DNA of 64,000 nucleotides, from contig DVFL01000005.1 in the NCBI GenBank assembly GCA_018713255.1, positions 1-64,000 on the forward strand. Reading direction: 5' to 3'. This stretch comes from Candidatus Cottocaccamicrobium excrementipullorum (GTDB lineage Bacteria; Bacillota; Clostridia; Lachnospirales; Lachnospiraceae). The notes below the pieces were generated by a model that saw only the letters and a program-made list of their open reading frames with translations, did no database searches and was not told the origin of the DNA. The position numbers were made by a program, and so were the translations under genes. Below are positions 35,430 to 45,066 of this stretch, piece after piece. Within the stretch, counting starts at the first letter, position 1. Every line of letters starts with the position of its first letter.

Positions 35430-36452
35430 TTACCTTCCTCCGTTCAGCACCCTCCAGATTCCTGGAACATACCGTTTCATTACAGCTGCTCCCCAGTAGC
35501 TTACCGACGCCATGAGAAATGGCATCGCCAAATATAACGCTACAGGAAGCCACACTGACGGAGGCGCCAAAAAGGCGATAGATTTATTTAACAGTCTTAC
35601 CAGTGCGAAATGCACTGCGTACAGGAAAAAATTGCATTCCATCCAAGGTTTTACTTTAGGAAGATAGTTTTCATTCACCATGAGCCAAAGGCCAATCGGC
35701 GTGCATATTCGATACAGCACCGTAGTCCCAGGGAGAAAATACCGGGCAGTAAGCCAGTAATTTAAAGCCCCTGCTCCGAGAAAAAGAACGCCCCCAAAAA
35801 AGCGCGTCATGCTCCATGGTTTTTCCAGCTCATGACCGTGCAGCGCCAGAAACCCGCCGCATCCATAATAGAACAATGCATCCTCATTAATGTAAGGAAA
35901 ATCCGCCGCCGTCCATACTGCGCCGAACACCAGCGCCAGAAATACGGTTCCCACCATTTTCCTGCGAAGAAACACATAGAGAAAAGGCGCCAGAAGAATC
36001 AAAAAAATCAGCTGGCGCAGATACCAGAATACATACAGATAGCGAAAGTTCACAATTCCGTCCAACAGATGTTCTAAATCCAAAGGAATTCGTCCTTTTC
36101 CCATCACCCGCTCCACAAAAGGCAGCCGGCTTCCAGCCACATATCCCAGATAATACAGAGCAGTCCACAGCACATAAGGAATCAGCACGCTGTGAAAACG
36201 GGAAATCCATTTTCGCTTCAGCTCTCCCCAGTGAAAATTCCGATAAAACAAATAAGCAGAAATCAGGAAAAAGCCCGGCACAGCAATCTGCCCTAAGCTG
36301 TCCCCGATCATATGCTCAAATTGATTCACCCCTTCCCCTCTGGTGGTCTTTCCTAAAAACAGCTCTCCGTTATAAGCATGAACCCACACCACAAAAAGAC
36401 TGAATACAAAAGTGAACCAGGTAATTTTACTGCGAAATTTCCGTTCTTCCAT
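35430..36452 (-). CDS. Membrane acyltransferase family 3 (OafA/YrhL-like)
   Basis: 340 aa, about ten hydrophobic segments through the whole length. The N-terminal WFTFVFSLFVVWVHAYNGE has the conserved histidine of acyltransferase-3 proteins, which usually O-acylate surface glycans. GGAGGG precedes the ATG. There is no extracellular SGNH domain. It is last in an operon with a GNAT enzyme and an M28 peptidase; its acceptor is not deducible. Confidence 0.82.
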   Translation of the reverse strand: MEERKFRSKITWFTFVFSLFVVWVHAYNGELFLGKTTRGEGVNQFEHMIGDSLGQIAVPGFFLISAYLFYRNFHWGELKRKWISRFHSVLIPYVLWTALYYLGYVAGSRLPFVERVMGKGRIPLDLEHLLDGIVNFRYLYVFWYLRQLIFLILLAPFLYVFLRRKMVGTVFLALVFGAVWTAADFPYINEDALFYYGCGGFLALHGHELEKPWSMTRFFGGVLFLGAGALNYWLTARYFLPGTTVLYRICTPIGLWLMVNENYLPKVKPWMECNFFLYAVHFALVRLLNKSIAFLAPPSVWLPVALYLAMPFLMASVSYWGAAVMKRYVPGIWRVLNGGR

Positions 36453-36495
36453 GATTCCCTCCTGTCTTTCTGATGGACGTATTCGTTCTGCGGTT

Positions 36496-37131
36496 TTACT
36501 GATATTCTCGGATCAAACAATACTGCTTCAAATCAAAATGCTTTTCCACAACCCCAAATACTTTAAACCCGTAGTGCTCGTACATCGCCACGTTTTTAGG
36601 ATTGTGAGTCTCCAAAGAGATCATCAGCTTATGCTTCTGAGCGTATTGAATCGTTTCGTGCATCAGCAGGTCCGCCAGTCCATGGTGCTGTTTAGCCGGA
36701 CTAACAGCCAGATAAATAATATGAAGTCTTTCCTCCTGATGAAGCTGATCTGTCCACCGTGAATTCAGATAATCCCTTCCCAACATAAAGTTCCAGAATG
36801 TTTTCAGGGACGGATCTTCTTTAATCAGATATTCATCCGTTTTCAGCTGGGCTCTTGCTTCTGTAAGGAAATACTGCAGGAAATGGTAAGGCTCCGATTC
36901 ATCAGACACCACCAGAATCGCATTTAATTCGCTGCTGTCCGCATAGATCTGGCAAGTCTCAAAAAATTCATTTAAATCGCAGGCAAACAATTCCGGCATC
37001 AGCCGTTTTCTCGTTTCTTCATCTGGGATCAGCTTAAGGTACAGCGGATCCTGCTGAAAGCATTGGGTAAGAAGATTCTCTAATTTAGGGAAATCTTTCT
37101 TTTCCACACGGTATAATTTCTGGCTTTCCAT
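36496..37131 (-). CDS. GNAT family N-acetyltransferase
   Basis: 211 aa from MESQKLYRVEKKDF; a start nine codons earlier overlaps the preceding gene and is possible. The C-terminal half carries the GNAT acetyl-CoA core: IIYLAVSPAKQHHGLADLLM, then MISLETHNPKNVAMYEHYGF. The Q-x-x-G-x-A loop is present. The substrate is unknown. It lies between the M28 peptidase and the acyltransferase genes. Confidence 0.85.
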   Translation of the reverse strand: MESQKLYRVEKKDFPKLENLLTQCFQQDPLYLKLIPDEETRKRLMPELFACDLNEFFETCQIYADSSELNAILVVSDESEPYHFLQYFLTEARAQLKTDEYLIKEDPSLKTFWNFMLGRDYLNSRWTDQLHQEERLHIIYLAVSPAKQHHGLADLLMHETIQYAQKHKLMISLETHNPKNVAMYEHYGFKVFGVVEKHFDLKQYCLIREYQ

Positions 37132-37139
37132 TCTCTTTT

Positions 37140-39248
37140 TTATTCTCCTGTTAAACATTTTTCCAAAGCAGCGCTCATCTTTTCCACTGCCTGGAGCATA
37201 TACAGCAAATCTTCTCTATAACAAGTCCTCTGGTCTGCCTCAACTGCCCGCAGACGATTTTCTTCTTTTGAAAACTCTTCCGCGCCCTGCTCTTCCATTT
37301 CCTTAAGCCGCTCCACCAGATGGAACAAATTCGCATGACGGCGTATCCGTCCGTATCCCCATGCCAGCCGTTCCTTCGGCTGATTAAATACATAATCGGT
37401 AAAGTAACGGAACACCTCTTCCTCAAACAAGAAAGCATACCGGTTATTGTCAATCTGATATAAACACTCCAGCGCAGCTGAAGGATCTGCTTTTTCCAGC
37501 GCCCTTTGCGCTTTCTTCAAATAAAGCAGATTGGAAGCCACTCCTTCCTGAGGGAAAAGCACTCCATCATGCCAGTCCAGCCGAACAAAATATTCCTGGG
37601 CCTTTTTAAACCAAAACAGCATCTCCTTCTCTAAAGGAATCGCCTGGCTGCGAAGAGACGCCGCCGTTTCTTCCTGACCATTCTTCAAGGCAGCTTCATG
37701 CTGCTGATTCAAGGTCCAAACCCGCTGATATAACTCAGCCCCTCTTTCCTCCGCTGTTTTCACCGCTTCTCTCAGCTGGACCTCCAACACGGAAACTTTC
37801 TTTTCCCATTCTCTTTCTTCGATTTCCCATGGGGTAAGTTCGCCCTTTTCTTCTGTTATCCCCAGCTTTTCCCCAATTCCCTGCTTCAGCGAATCAGCCA
37901 TTCCCCGAAATAGGGCAGAAAAATCCAGGGGCGCCGCTGCCAGCCGGTCAAAAGCCATCACTAAGCTGCCGTAAAGCTGATGATGAAAACGGTAAACTGC
38001 CTCATGATAATACTCCTGATTGTCAAATTGGGAGTGATAATGCGTTTCCATAAAAGAACCCGCAGCAAAATCATTCACCATAGAAGGAATTCCAGAGATA
38101 GCAATGGAAAAATCATCCGACCAGGTTTCAATGGGACAAAGTACGGTAATGCCTTCTGGATAAGCCTCCCGGTCCACCTTAATCCCTTGAATAAACTCTT
38201 TTAAAAATGTGCTGTATTCCCAAGTACTGCGAATGGCGTCTTTTCTGCTGTGGGCATGAGCCGGCAGCTCAAAATTCAAATCCGCCACAACCTTCCCCGG
38301 CCAGTCTGGATGAACAGAAAACACCTGCTGGTAGGCGCCGGTGGACCAGTCGTATTTTGAATCAGAAATCCCCCATTCTTCCGCTGCCATGGCACAGAAC
38401 ACCAACGTCTTCTGCGGACGATAACCACTTAAAATCAAGGCCCGGGCAATCCCAAGCATCATGGCCACGGCGCAGTTATCATCCTGAAATCCAGAAAAAT
38501 AGGAGTCATAATGGGCAGAAAGCAGAATCATGGAATCCTTCTCTCTTCCCGGGATCCTTCCAGTAATATTATAGCTGGTCTGATCCTTCACCACTGCAGT
38601 TTCTGCATTCAAGCGCACCTTAATCTCCCCCGAAGGAGATGCCTTTAACGCCTTTTTCAGCAGGGATGCATCAGCCCGTGAAATGGAAAACGCCGGAGCA
38701 TCTGCCGGTCCGGCTATATCCTGAGCGTTCAATGCATTTTCGTCAATCTCTCCGTACCCGCCTTCCTGCACCGCCAGCAAGGCGGCGGCTCCCTTTAGCT
38801 TAGCCTGGTATACCGGAAAATTAATCCACCATTCATCCCGCTGATTAATATCTGCCAACACCAGTTTTCCTTCAGCTTCCAGATTCTGATAATCCTCTTT
38901 CGTTCCTTTTCCCACATCAATCAAGGAGAATTCCCGAAATCCCTGGGTGGAAAAGTTTGTCTGATAAGCTCCCAGCTGAAACGTTTTCCTTTCTCCTGTC
39001 TCGTCCGTATATTCCAGTACGGCTCGTTTAAACGTCCAGGCATCAACCTTAATCGGATCCTTCTCCACCTGAGACAGGCCTATCGCCTTCATTTCTCTCA
39101 CCAAGAATTCTCCCGTTTCAAATTCCGCCTGGGAACCGGCCGTGCGATAACCTAATTCAGGATTGGTCTTGAATTCTTCCATCTTTCTGGCAAGATGATA
39201 AGAATAATCCACATCCAGTTCATGAAAAAAACGTTCTTCTTCCGTCAT
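37140..39248 (-). CDS. M28 family zinc aminopeptidase with a long C-terminal helical region
   Basis: 702 aa. Residues 100-230 look like a PA (protease-associated) domain. Residues 231-430 are the M28 domain, with two-zinc ligands H246 and D248-type residues in SAHYDSYFSGFQDDN, E290/E291 in AAEEWG, an aspartate in VVADLNFE, and H403/H405 in METHYHSQFD. The C-terminal 250 residues are charged and helical, without a domain I can name. There is no signal peptide, so it is probably cytosolic. First gene of a three-gene operon with promoter at 39274-39302. Confidence 0.88.
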   Translation of the reverse strand: MTEEERFFHELDVDYSYHLARKMEEFKTNPELGYRTAGSQAEFETGEFLVREMKAIGLSQVEKDPIKVDAWTFKRAVLEYTDETGERKTFQLGAYQTNFSTQGFREFSLIDVGKGTKEDYQNLEAEGKLVLADINQRDEWWINFPVYQAKLKGAAALLAVQEGGYGEIDENALNAQDIAGPADAPAFSISRADASLLKKALKASPSGEIKVRLNAETAVVKDQTSYNITGRIPGREKDSMILLSAHYDSYFSGFQDDNCAVAMMLGIARALILSGYRPQKTLVFCAMAAEEWGISDSKYDWSTGAYQQVFSVHPDWPGKVVADLNFELPAHAHSRKDAIRSTWEYSTFLKEFIQGIKVDREAYPEGITVLCPIETWSDDFSIAISGIPSMVNDFAAGSFMETHYHSQFDNQEYYHEAVYRFHHQLYGSLVMAFDRLAAAPLDFSALFRGMADSLKQGIGEKLGITEEKGELTPWEIEEREWEKKVSVLEVQLREAVKTAEERGAELYQRVWTLNQQHEAALKNGQEETAASLRSQAIPLEKEMLFWFKKAQEYFVRLDWHDGVLFPQEGVASNLLYLKKAQRALEKADPSAALECLYQIDNNRYAFLFEEEVFRYFTDYVFNQPKERLAWGYGRIRRHANLFHLVERLKEMEEQGAEEFSKEENRLRAVEADQRTCYREDLLYMLQAVEKMSAALEKCLTGE

Positions 39249-39273
39249 AATCTTTCACTCACTTTCCTCTAGG

Positions 39274-39302
39274 AGTATAACACAAGGCTCTGCAGAAAAC
39301 AA
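39274..39302 (-). promoter_or_regulatory. Promoter of the M28 peptidase operon
   Basis: Minus strand TTGTTT (39297-39302), 17-base spacer, TATACT (39274-39279), about 25 bases before the ATG. Confidence 0.55.
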
Positions 39303-39311
39303 CCTTGGGCA

Positions 39312-39360
39312 CAAAAGGGAAAATCCCAGAAACCCTCATCTGGATTTCCAGGATTTTTCC
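39312..39360 (-). terminator. Terminator after the ABC exporter operon
   Basis: Arms GGAAAATCCCAGAAA and TTTCCAGGATTTTTCC (39318-39332 with 39345-39360), then CCTTTTG on the minus strand. Confidence 0.7.
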
Positions 39361-39418
39361 AAGGTGAAGTACGAGAAAGCATGAGGTTCTGCACTGTTTA
39401 TCCCCTCTCTGCTCCCTG

Positions 39419-40348
39419 TTATCTGGAGGACGTTTCACCAGGGTTCAAAAAAACCTCTAACGCACTTTTAGACATCTGATTAATCATCCAGGAGCCCTCC
39501 AGCCGAACATAATAGCTGCTTTCTCCCTCCATCAGATCTCCAATCTCCAGACTCACGGATGAACTCTGCCCTGAGCCTTCCGCCTCTTCTGAAGAAGTAT
39601 AAGTATACTTCAGCCGAATCTGGCTTCCGTCAAATCCCATGGCCTGCAATTCTTCCTGGTCCGGCTTCCAGGCCGTGCATTGTCCTAACGTCAGACCTGC
39701 CGCAGCAGCAGCCATTTCCTCCGTCAAGGTATCCTCCTCCCGAGAATAAAGGGTACAGCTTTCTCCTGTCTCTACCGTCACTTCCTGAATCTGATCCTCC
39801 TCAGTCTGCGGCAAGGTATCTGGCTGAATAAATTCCAGATAAGAATAATCCATGGCGCTGACCAGTCCGCTGTCAATGGTATACACCTGGGGCTCATCCT
39901 CCAGCTTAGCATAATACCGGCCGTCCTCAAGCTCATTTCCAATCAAAACAGCCGCTTCATTCCCCTGGCTGTCCATAAAAACCGCCTGGCGCAGCGGCTG
40001 ATCAAGGCCATAATTTTTCAGATCTCCTGCCCCCTCCAGCTCCCGGTCTGCCCTCAGATCAGCGCCGCTGGAAGCCAAAAGAGAAACCAGGCTTTGTTTT
40101 AAGGGACGGTCAGGATCATCTGCATCCTTCCACTGGCCTTCCTCCTTCAGAAAGTTCTGCGTGCCATCTTGGCTGGTAATAGAAATCTTCGTCACCTCAT
40201 TCAAATTCGTCAGCCGGATCACCGCAGCTTCTTCTTCAGCCGCCTGACGGCTCTCTTGACGGCTTACCGCCCCGTTAACTCCTGCATAGCCGATACACAT
40301 TACTGCCAGCAGGCCAATTCCCGCCATCATTGAACGATTCTTTTTCAA
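39419..40348 (-). CDS. DUF4340 domain protein of an ABC exporter operon
   Basis: 309 aa from the TTG at 40346-40348. GGGAGGTG lies seven bases upstream, giving the N-terminus MKKNRSMMAGIGLLAV; longer in-frame starts overlap the previous gene. One N-terminal membrane segment, then an extracytoplasmic beta-rich DUF4340 region (ISITSQDGTQNFLKEEGQW, LIGNELEDGRYYAKLEDEP, YTIDSGLVSAM). DUF4340 proteins are regularly encoded after GldG-type ABC components. Exact role is unknown. Confidence 0.85.
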   Translation of the reverse strand: MKKNRSMMAGIGLLAVMCIGYAGVNGAVSRQESRQAAEEEAAVIRLTNLNEVTKISITSQDGTQNFLKEEGQWKDADDPDRPLKQSLVSLLASSGADLRADRELEGAGDLKNYGLDQPLRQAVFMDSQGNEAAVLIGNELEDGRYYAKLEDEPQVYTIDSGLVSAMDYSYLEFIQPDTLPQTEEDQIQEVTVETGESCTLYSREEDTLTEEMAAAAAGLTLGQCTAWKPDQEELQAMGFDGSQIRLKYTYTSSEEAEGSGQSSSVSLEIGDLMEGESSYYVRLEGSWMINQMSKSALEVFLNPGETSSR

Positions 40349-40365
40349 CTTCTTCACCTCCCGGT

Positions 40366-41739
40366 CTAAAGTTTTCTTCTGCGCATCCATACTGCAAATC
40401 CCATGCCGATACAGAAAACAGGAATCAGGAAAATGAAAATCGACGCCCACAGTCCTGCGGAAGGAATAGTATTATAGGTCACCTGCAGGCTCTTGGCCGG
40501 AATAGAGATATTCACAATATCCTCAAAATTCGCTGTCACACCGTTCATAAACAAGGTCAGGTTTGCCAGATTGGTAAACGCGCTGGTAATGCCCTCATCA
40601 ATCATCTCCGGGCAGGCAAATAAGGTAAGCACCGCCTGGCCGGAATCCAGTTCCTTCGTGGCGGAAGCCGCCAACGTGTATTGCCCCGGAGTCTGATTTC
40701 CATTTTCATCCACCAAAAGTCCATTTTCCGAAGTAGTCATAATGGCCTCTGTCTCCACTCCATCAGGAACATTTTCCAGGAAAGAAATCACGCCGCTTCC
40801 GGTCAGCAGCGTAAGCTCATCATCACTGATGCCGGAAACAACCGGACTGGAATGATTATATTCCGGGAAAATGTAAAATGCGTTATTCTGGTAAAAGCGG
40901 CTGGTATCTGCTGCATATCCCCGTTCCAGAACCATGCCGTATTCTGCCAGAAGGGCATCCAGATTGGGCCGGTTTTCCGCTGAAAATCCCGCCAAAATCA
41001 TTACCTGGCCTCCCTGATTTAAATACTGGCTGACAGCCGCCCGCTCATCCACCGCCAAATCCTTCTGGGGATTATTAATCAGCAGCAGAGAACAATCCTC
41101 CGGCACCCCTCCCTCTTCCAAAAGGTTCACCGTTTCCAGATTCAAGCTGGATTTTTCCATCATTTCCTGAACAGCGGCAGACAGCTGGCTTTCTCCGTGA
41201 CCCTGGGTAACGTAAACCTGCTCCTGGGCGTCGCTGGTTACCTGGGAAATCGCACTGGTAATCTGTCCCTCGCCGTCAAATTCTGTTTCTACCAACTGAT
41301 TATACATGTAGTAAGACATTTCATCGATCTTTATTATATCGTTAAAGGAAATCACTTTCCGCTTTCCCGTCTCCTCACAAACAATCAGCAGGTTATAGGG
41401 CTCCACATCTAATGCACTAAGCTGTTCCGGATGGAGAACGGTATCCACAATCTCTGCATGGATATGGTCCGACTGCTCCTGATACCGGTTTACCAAAGTA
41501 GTAATCCGCTCATCAATCTGCTCCGGATCCCCTGCTACATAGATGGTTACCTCTTTATCCAGGCTCTGCAGCACTTCCTGGGTCGTATGGCTGATGGTAT
41601 AAAGATCTCTTCCGCTTAAATCAAATTTCCGCATGCTCTCCGGCAGCCGGTTAATCATCAGGTTAAACACGATTACCGCGGCAATGACAATCAGGGAAAG
41701 CACCGCGCTGTAGCCGCCTTTTTTTAATGTTCTCTTCAT
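40366..41739 (-). CDS. GldG-family ABC transporter auxiliary protein
   Basis: 457 aa. N-terminal membrane helix (about 10-30), an extracytoplasmic GldG-like (ABC_transp_aux) domain containing FDLSGRDLYTIS and YVTQGHGESQLSA, and a C-terminal membrane helix (about 430-452). In Bacteroidetes GldF/GldG take part in gliding. In Firmicutes such operons occur without gliding and are thought to be exporters of unknown cargo. Confidence 0.88.
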   Translation of the reverse strand: MKRTLKKGGYSAVLSLIVIAAVIVFNLMINRLPESMRKFDLSGRDLYTISHTTQEVLQSLDKEVTIYVAGDPEQIDERITTLVNRYQEQSDHIHAEIVDTVLHPEQLSALDVEPYNLLIVCEETGKRKVISFNDIIKIDEMSYYMYNQLVETEFDGEGQITSAISQVTSDAQEQVYVTQGHGESQLSAAVQEMMEKSSLNLETVNLLEEGGVPEDCSLLLINNPQKDLAVDERAAVSQYLNQGGQVMILAGFSAENRPNLDALLAEYGMVLERGYAADTSRFYQNNAFYIFPEYNHSSPVVSGISDDELTLLTGSGVISFLENVPDGVETEAIMTTSENGLLVDENGNQTPGQYTLAASATKELDSGQAVLTLFACPEMIDEGITSAFTNLANLTLFMNGVTANFEDIVNISIPAKSLQVTYNTIPSAGLWASIFIFLIPVFCIGMGFAVWMRRRKL

Positions 41740-41766
41740 TCTGATTCTCCTCCTGACCTGACCTTT

Positions 41767-42633
41767 CTAGCTCCATCTTCGCTTTTCCAAAGACTGTGTG
41801 GTAAAAAACAAAAATAAACCAACCAGGCTTAAATAGAACATAAGACCGCCCAGATCAAAGGTCTGATCCAAAACAAAATGCTCAAACACCTCTTCCACCG
41901 CCAGCGCCTCCATTACCCCGGTCAAAGCATGTTCAAACATACTTCTTTTGACCAGATAAAGAATAACCAGCGCCGCCGTTCCCGCCGCCCAGACTGCGGC
42001 TGATACCGGCCGGCTCTCTGTCATTCGGTAAAAACAGAATACGGCAAGGCTCATAAGAATCCAGAAACCTGCCGCCGATCCAAAAGCCGAAGAAGGAAGG
42101 AAGTTCACCAAACTAGGCCACAGCATCAGAAGAAGAAATACGCCGAATGTTCCCACAGCTGCTACCACCTGGCTTTCTGTAAGAGAAGAAATCCACATCC
42201 CTATGGCGATGAACACACATCCCATCAGGAAAAAGGCCAGAATAGAACCGTAATCCGCCGCCAGATAAGCCGTCCCGTTAGCCTGAATAATCAGAGGGCA
42301 TAAACAGAAAATCCCGGTGGGGACAGCAAATACCGTAACCATGGACAGATACTTTCCCCAGACAATTCCCCAGACCGAAACCGGGGCAGTCAGCAGAAGC
42401 TGATCCGTTTTATTTTTCCTCTCCTCCGAAAAGCTGCGCATAGTCAGCACCGGTACTCCGATCATCATCATCACCGTCAAACCAGATAAGGCGGCGGAAA
42501 AATACGGATATCCCCCTGCAAGATTGTAGGCCAGAAAATAAACGCCCATAAACAGCACAAGAAAAGCAATAAACAGATATCCGATCATGGAATCAAAATA
42601 TGCCTTCAATTCCCTCTTGTAAATCGCCTTCAT
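41767..42633 (-). CDS. ABC-2 type permease, GldF-like
   Basis: 288 aa, six or more hydrophobic segments. Typical N-terminus (IYKRELKAYFDSMIGYLFIA) and MRSFSEERKNKTDQLLLTAPVS in the first cytoplasmic loop. The ATG overlaps the ATPase stop (four bases), so the two are coupled. Confidence 0.92.
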   Translation of the reverse strand: MKAIYKRELKAYFDSMIGYLFIAFLVLFMGVYFLAYNLAGGYPYFSAALSGLTVMMMIGVPVLTMRSFSEERKNKTDQLLLTAPVSVWGIVWGKYLSMVTVFAVPTGIFCLCPLIIQANGTAYLAADYGSILAFFLMGCVFIAIGMWISSLTESQVVAAVGTFGVFLLLMLWPSLVNFLPSSAFGSAAGFWILMSLAVFCFYRMTESRPVSAAVWAAGTAALVILYLVKRSMFEHALTGVMEALAVEEVFEHFVLDQTFDLGGLMFYLSLVGLFLFFTTQSLEKRRWS

Positions 42634-43778
42634 TCTCCCTCATCCTCCTTTCCTTCTTCATCCCCCATCCCTTGGACCAAGGGATCTTCCGGATGAAGGA
42701 GCTCTTCAGAGGCTACGCCTCCCGTTTCCGCTTCTGCCTCTGATACCACCGGGCCAAAGCCGTCTTCTGCATTTCTCCTTGACCTTCGTCCAAACAGCCC
42801 CCGAAGCTTTTTCTCCGGCTCCTTCTTTTCCGTCTCCTTTTCCTCCTGCTTTTGGGTCAATTCCAGGAATACCTCCTCCAAAGAAGCCTTGGTGACCGTC
42901 ATGGAAAGGATAGGAAGCTTCTCCCGGGCAAAGGCATAAAACAGTTCTTCTCGAACATCCTGCTCCATCTCTGCAGTCAGAAAAGTCCGCACTTCTCCAT
43001 CCTCTTCTTTTTCCGAGATGCTGATGGCCGCTTCGTCCAACAAAGCCGCCGCCGTCGCCTTCACGCTTTCCGGCTCTCCCTTCACTAAAAGCTCCAGCCG
43101 CCGTCCTCCAGTCATTCTCCGCTCCAGATTCTCCGGAGTATCGCTGGCCACCAGCTTGCCTCCGGAAATAATCATAATATGATCGCAGACTGCACTGACC
43201 TCAGAAAGAATATGCGAGCTTAAAATGACCGTATGCTCCTTTCCCAGTTCCCGGATCAGATCACGAATCTCAATAATCTGCTTCGGATCCAAGCCTACCG
43301 TGGGCTCATCCAAAATAATCACAGAGGGCATGCCCAGCATTGCCTGAGCCAGCCCTACCCTCTGCTTGTAGCCCTTGGACAAATTTCGAATCAGCCGCCC
43401 TTTCACTTGGGTCAGCTGCGTTTTCTCCATCGCCTGCTCCACCAAGTTTCCCCGCTCTTTCCCCGGAAGGTTTTTTAATTCAGCTGCAAACCACAGATAT
43501 TCCTCCACTGTCATATCCACGTAAAGAGGAGGAAGCTCAGGCAAATATCCAATACACCTTTTTGCTTCCTCCGGTTCTTCCAGTATATCATGGCCATTAA
43601 TACAGACCTGACCTTCCGTGGCGCCCAGATATCCAGCCATAATATTCATGGTGGTGGACTTTCCCGCCCCGTTAGGTCCCAAAAATCCATAAATCTGTCC
43701 ATCTTCAATGGTAAAGTTCAAATGATCCACTGCCAAATGGCCGCCGTAACGCTTGACCAAATTCTTTACTTCAATCAC
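42630..43778 (-). CDS. ABC transporter ATP-binding protein, GldA-like
   Basis: 382 aa with a GTG start. Walker A GPNGAGKST (about 35-43), signature NLSKGYKQRV, Walker B VIILDEPTVGLDP, switch histidine in LSSHILSE. After the ATPase domain (about 310 aa), roughly 70 residues of Lys/Glu-rich tail (KEPEKKLRGLFGRRSRRNAED) are not part of the family core. First gene of the exporter operon, preceded by a palindrome at 43816-43842. Confidence 0.92.
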   Translation of the reverse strand: MIEVKNLVKRYGGHLAVDHLNFTIEDGQIYGFLGPNGAGKSTTMNIMAGYLGATEGQVCINGHDILEEPEEAKRCIGYLPELPPLYVDMTVEEYLWFAAELKNLPGKERGNLVEQAMEKTQLTQVKGRLIRNLSKGYKQRVGLAQAMLGMPSVIILDEPTVGLDPKQIIEIRDLIRELGKEHTVILSSHILSEVSAVCDHIMIISGGKLVASDTPENLERRMTGGRRLELLVKGEPESVKATAAALLDEAAISISEKEEDGEVRTFLTAEMEQDVREELFYAFAREKLPILSMTVTKASLEEVFLELTQKQEEKETEKKEPEKKLRGLFGRRSRRNAEDGFGPVVSEAEAETGGVASEELLHPEDPLVQGMGDEEGKEDEGE

Positions 43779-43815
43779 AACCTTTATCCATCCTTTCCTC
43801 CAGACTTTTGTCCAG

Positions 43816-43842
43816 CATCAGTGTTCAGAGGGAACACTAATG
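43816..43842. promoter_or_regulatory. Inverted repeat, candidate operator upstream of the ABC exporter
   Basis: CAT-C-AGTGTTC / AGAGG / GAACACT-A-ATG: eleven-base arms with one mismatch. A second ten-base palindrome ATCCTAGGAT lies next to it (43845-43854). This is consistent with a dimeric repressor site; no regulator gene is adjacent. Confidence 0.5.
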
Positions 43843-43935
43843 ATATCCTAGGATAAAGGGTTTTTGTGAAAATTATGTGTTTCCTTTCTTAAGGAATACG
43901 AAAATTTCTTTGTCCTTCTTCTTCCAGCCTGCCGA

Positions 43936-44556
43936 TTAAAATTTCCTGCCTAAGGTTTCCTGAAGATATGCCTCCAATTTTTCCCGGTTCCCGTCATAAA
44001 CATATCCCTTCATGCCGCAGGCCTGAGAACCTTGAATGTTCAGGGGCTGATCATCAATAAACAGACATTCTTCAGGCTTCAGATCAAAACGCGAAAACAG
44101 GCGCTCATAAATCTCCTTCTGCGGCTTCATGCATTTTTCTGGAGCAGAAAACAGAACGCCGTCAAAATATTGAATTCCTGGGATCAGCTTCTGGTAGCAT
44201 TCCAGCAGACGCACTGACGCATTAGAACACAGATAAATGCCGTATCCCGCCTTCTTTAGCCGCTCAACCAGCTGTCCCATCCCTTCCATAGGCCACATAT
44301 TATACTCATGCCAGTGCCAGAAGCAGAGAGCCGCCATCTCCTTCTCCTCATGGGTATCCAGTCTGGAAACCATCCGTGCCAAAGCTTCATCCTCAGGAAT
44401 AACGCCCAGATCTAGAAGCATCCACTCCGGCGAGATAAATACTGCCGTACAGATTTTACGGATCATTCCCTCATCCTTCATATACTGACGGCATACCCCC
44501 TCCGGCACATAATCCACCAGTACCTTTCCCATATCAAATACAATATTTTTAATCAT
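43936..44556 (-). CDS. HAD-superfamily hydrolase
   Basis: 206 aa from MIKNIVFDMGKVLVDY; AAAGG lies upstream, and the longer in-frame start is not preferred. HAD motif I is FDMGKVLVD, where the usual second aspartate of DxD is replaced by Lys-Val spacing. Motif II is LCSNAS, the motif III lysine is in APEKCMKPQ, and motif IV is ECLFIDDQPLNI. Similar to GmhB/YihX-type phosphatases of subclass I. Substrate unknown. Confidence 0.87.
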   Translation of the reverse strand: MIKNIVFDMGKVLVDYVPEGVCRQYMKDEGMIRKICTAVFISPEWMLLDLGVIPEDEALARMVSRLDTHEEKEMAALCFWHWHEYNMWPMEGMGQLVERLKKAGYGIYLCSNASVRLLECYQKLIPGIQYFDGVLFSAPEKCMKPQKEIYERLFSRFDLKPEECLFIDDQPLNIQGSQACGMKGYVYDGNREKLEAYLQETLGRKF

Positions 44557-44686
44557 CTTGCCTTTTCTCCTTTTCTTTTTCCAGGTTTGCGCTATTTTTC
44601 CCTCTTCGTGCACCTATTCTCGATTCCAAGTTTTATCGCAGGCAACGCGCATCCATGCCCAAACACTAAGGGTAAAAACCAACAAA

Positions 44687-44727
44687 AGCCGACTGCCTCG
44701 TGCTTTCTGCACTGACGCAATCGGCTC
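44687..44727 (-). terminator. Terminator after yajC
   Basis: AGCCGA...TCGGCT arms with an inner GTGC/GCAC pairing, then GCTTTTG on the minus strand, just past the yajC stop. Confidence 0.75.
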
Positions 44728-44733
44728 TTCTTC

Positions 44734-45018
44734 TTATGCTTCCGGCTTCTCTACCTGAACAATAGCCTGCTTCTGCATGGGAATCCGGCAGTTTTTATTA
44801 TTTCCGAACTCTACAATCACCGTATCATCCGTCATATCAATAATCACACCGTAAAATCCGCTGCTGGTAAGAACGGTATCTCCTACGGCTACCGACGCCA
44901 GCATCTCCTCATGTTTTTTCTTTTCCTTCTTCTGCGGACGGAATGCGATCAAATACATCAGACCAAAGATAAAGACGCAGTAAATAATCACGCCGCCTAC
45001 GCTTCCTAATGCCTCCAT
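44734..45018 (-). CDS. yajC: Preprotein translocase subunit YajC
   Basis: 94 aa. One N-terminal membrane helix (about 8-25), RPQKKEKKKHEEML after it, and the VGDTVLTSSGFYGVI core. YajC associates with SecDF. Follows tgt as in most bacteria. Confidence 0.95.
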   Translation of the reverse strand: MEALGSVGGVIIYCVFIFGLMYLIAFRPQKKEKKKHEEMLASVAVGDTVLTSSGFYGVIIDMTDDTVIVEFGNNKNCRIPMQKQAIVQVEKPEA

Positions 45019-45066
45019 GTGTTTTCCTCCTTGTCCGAAAGGCCTCCAGGACTTTCGTTTGTTTCT

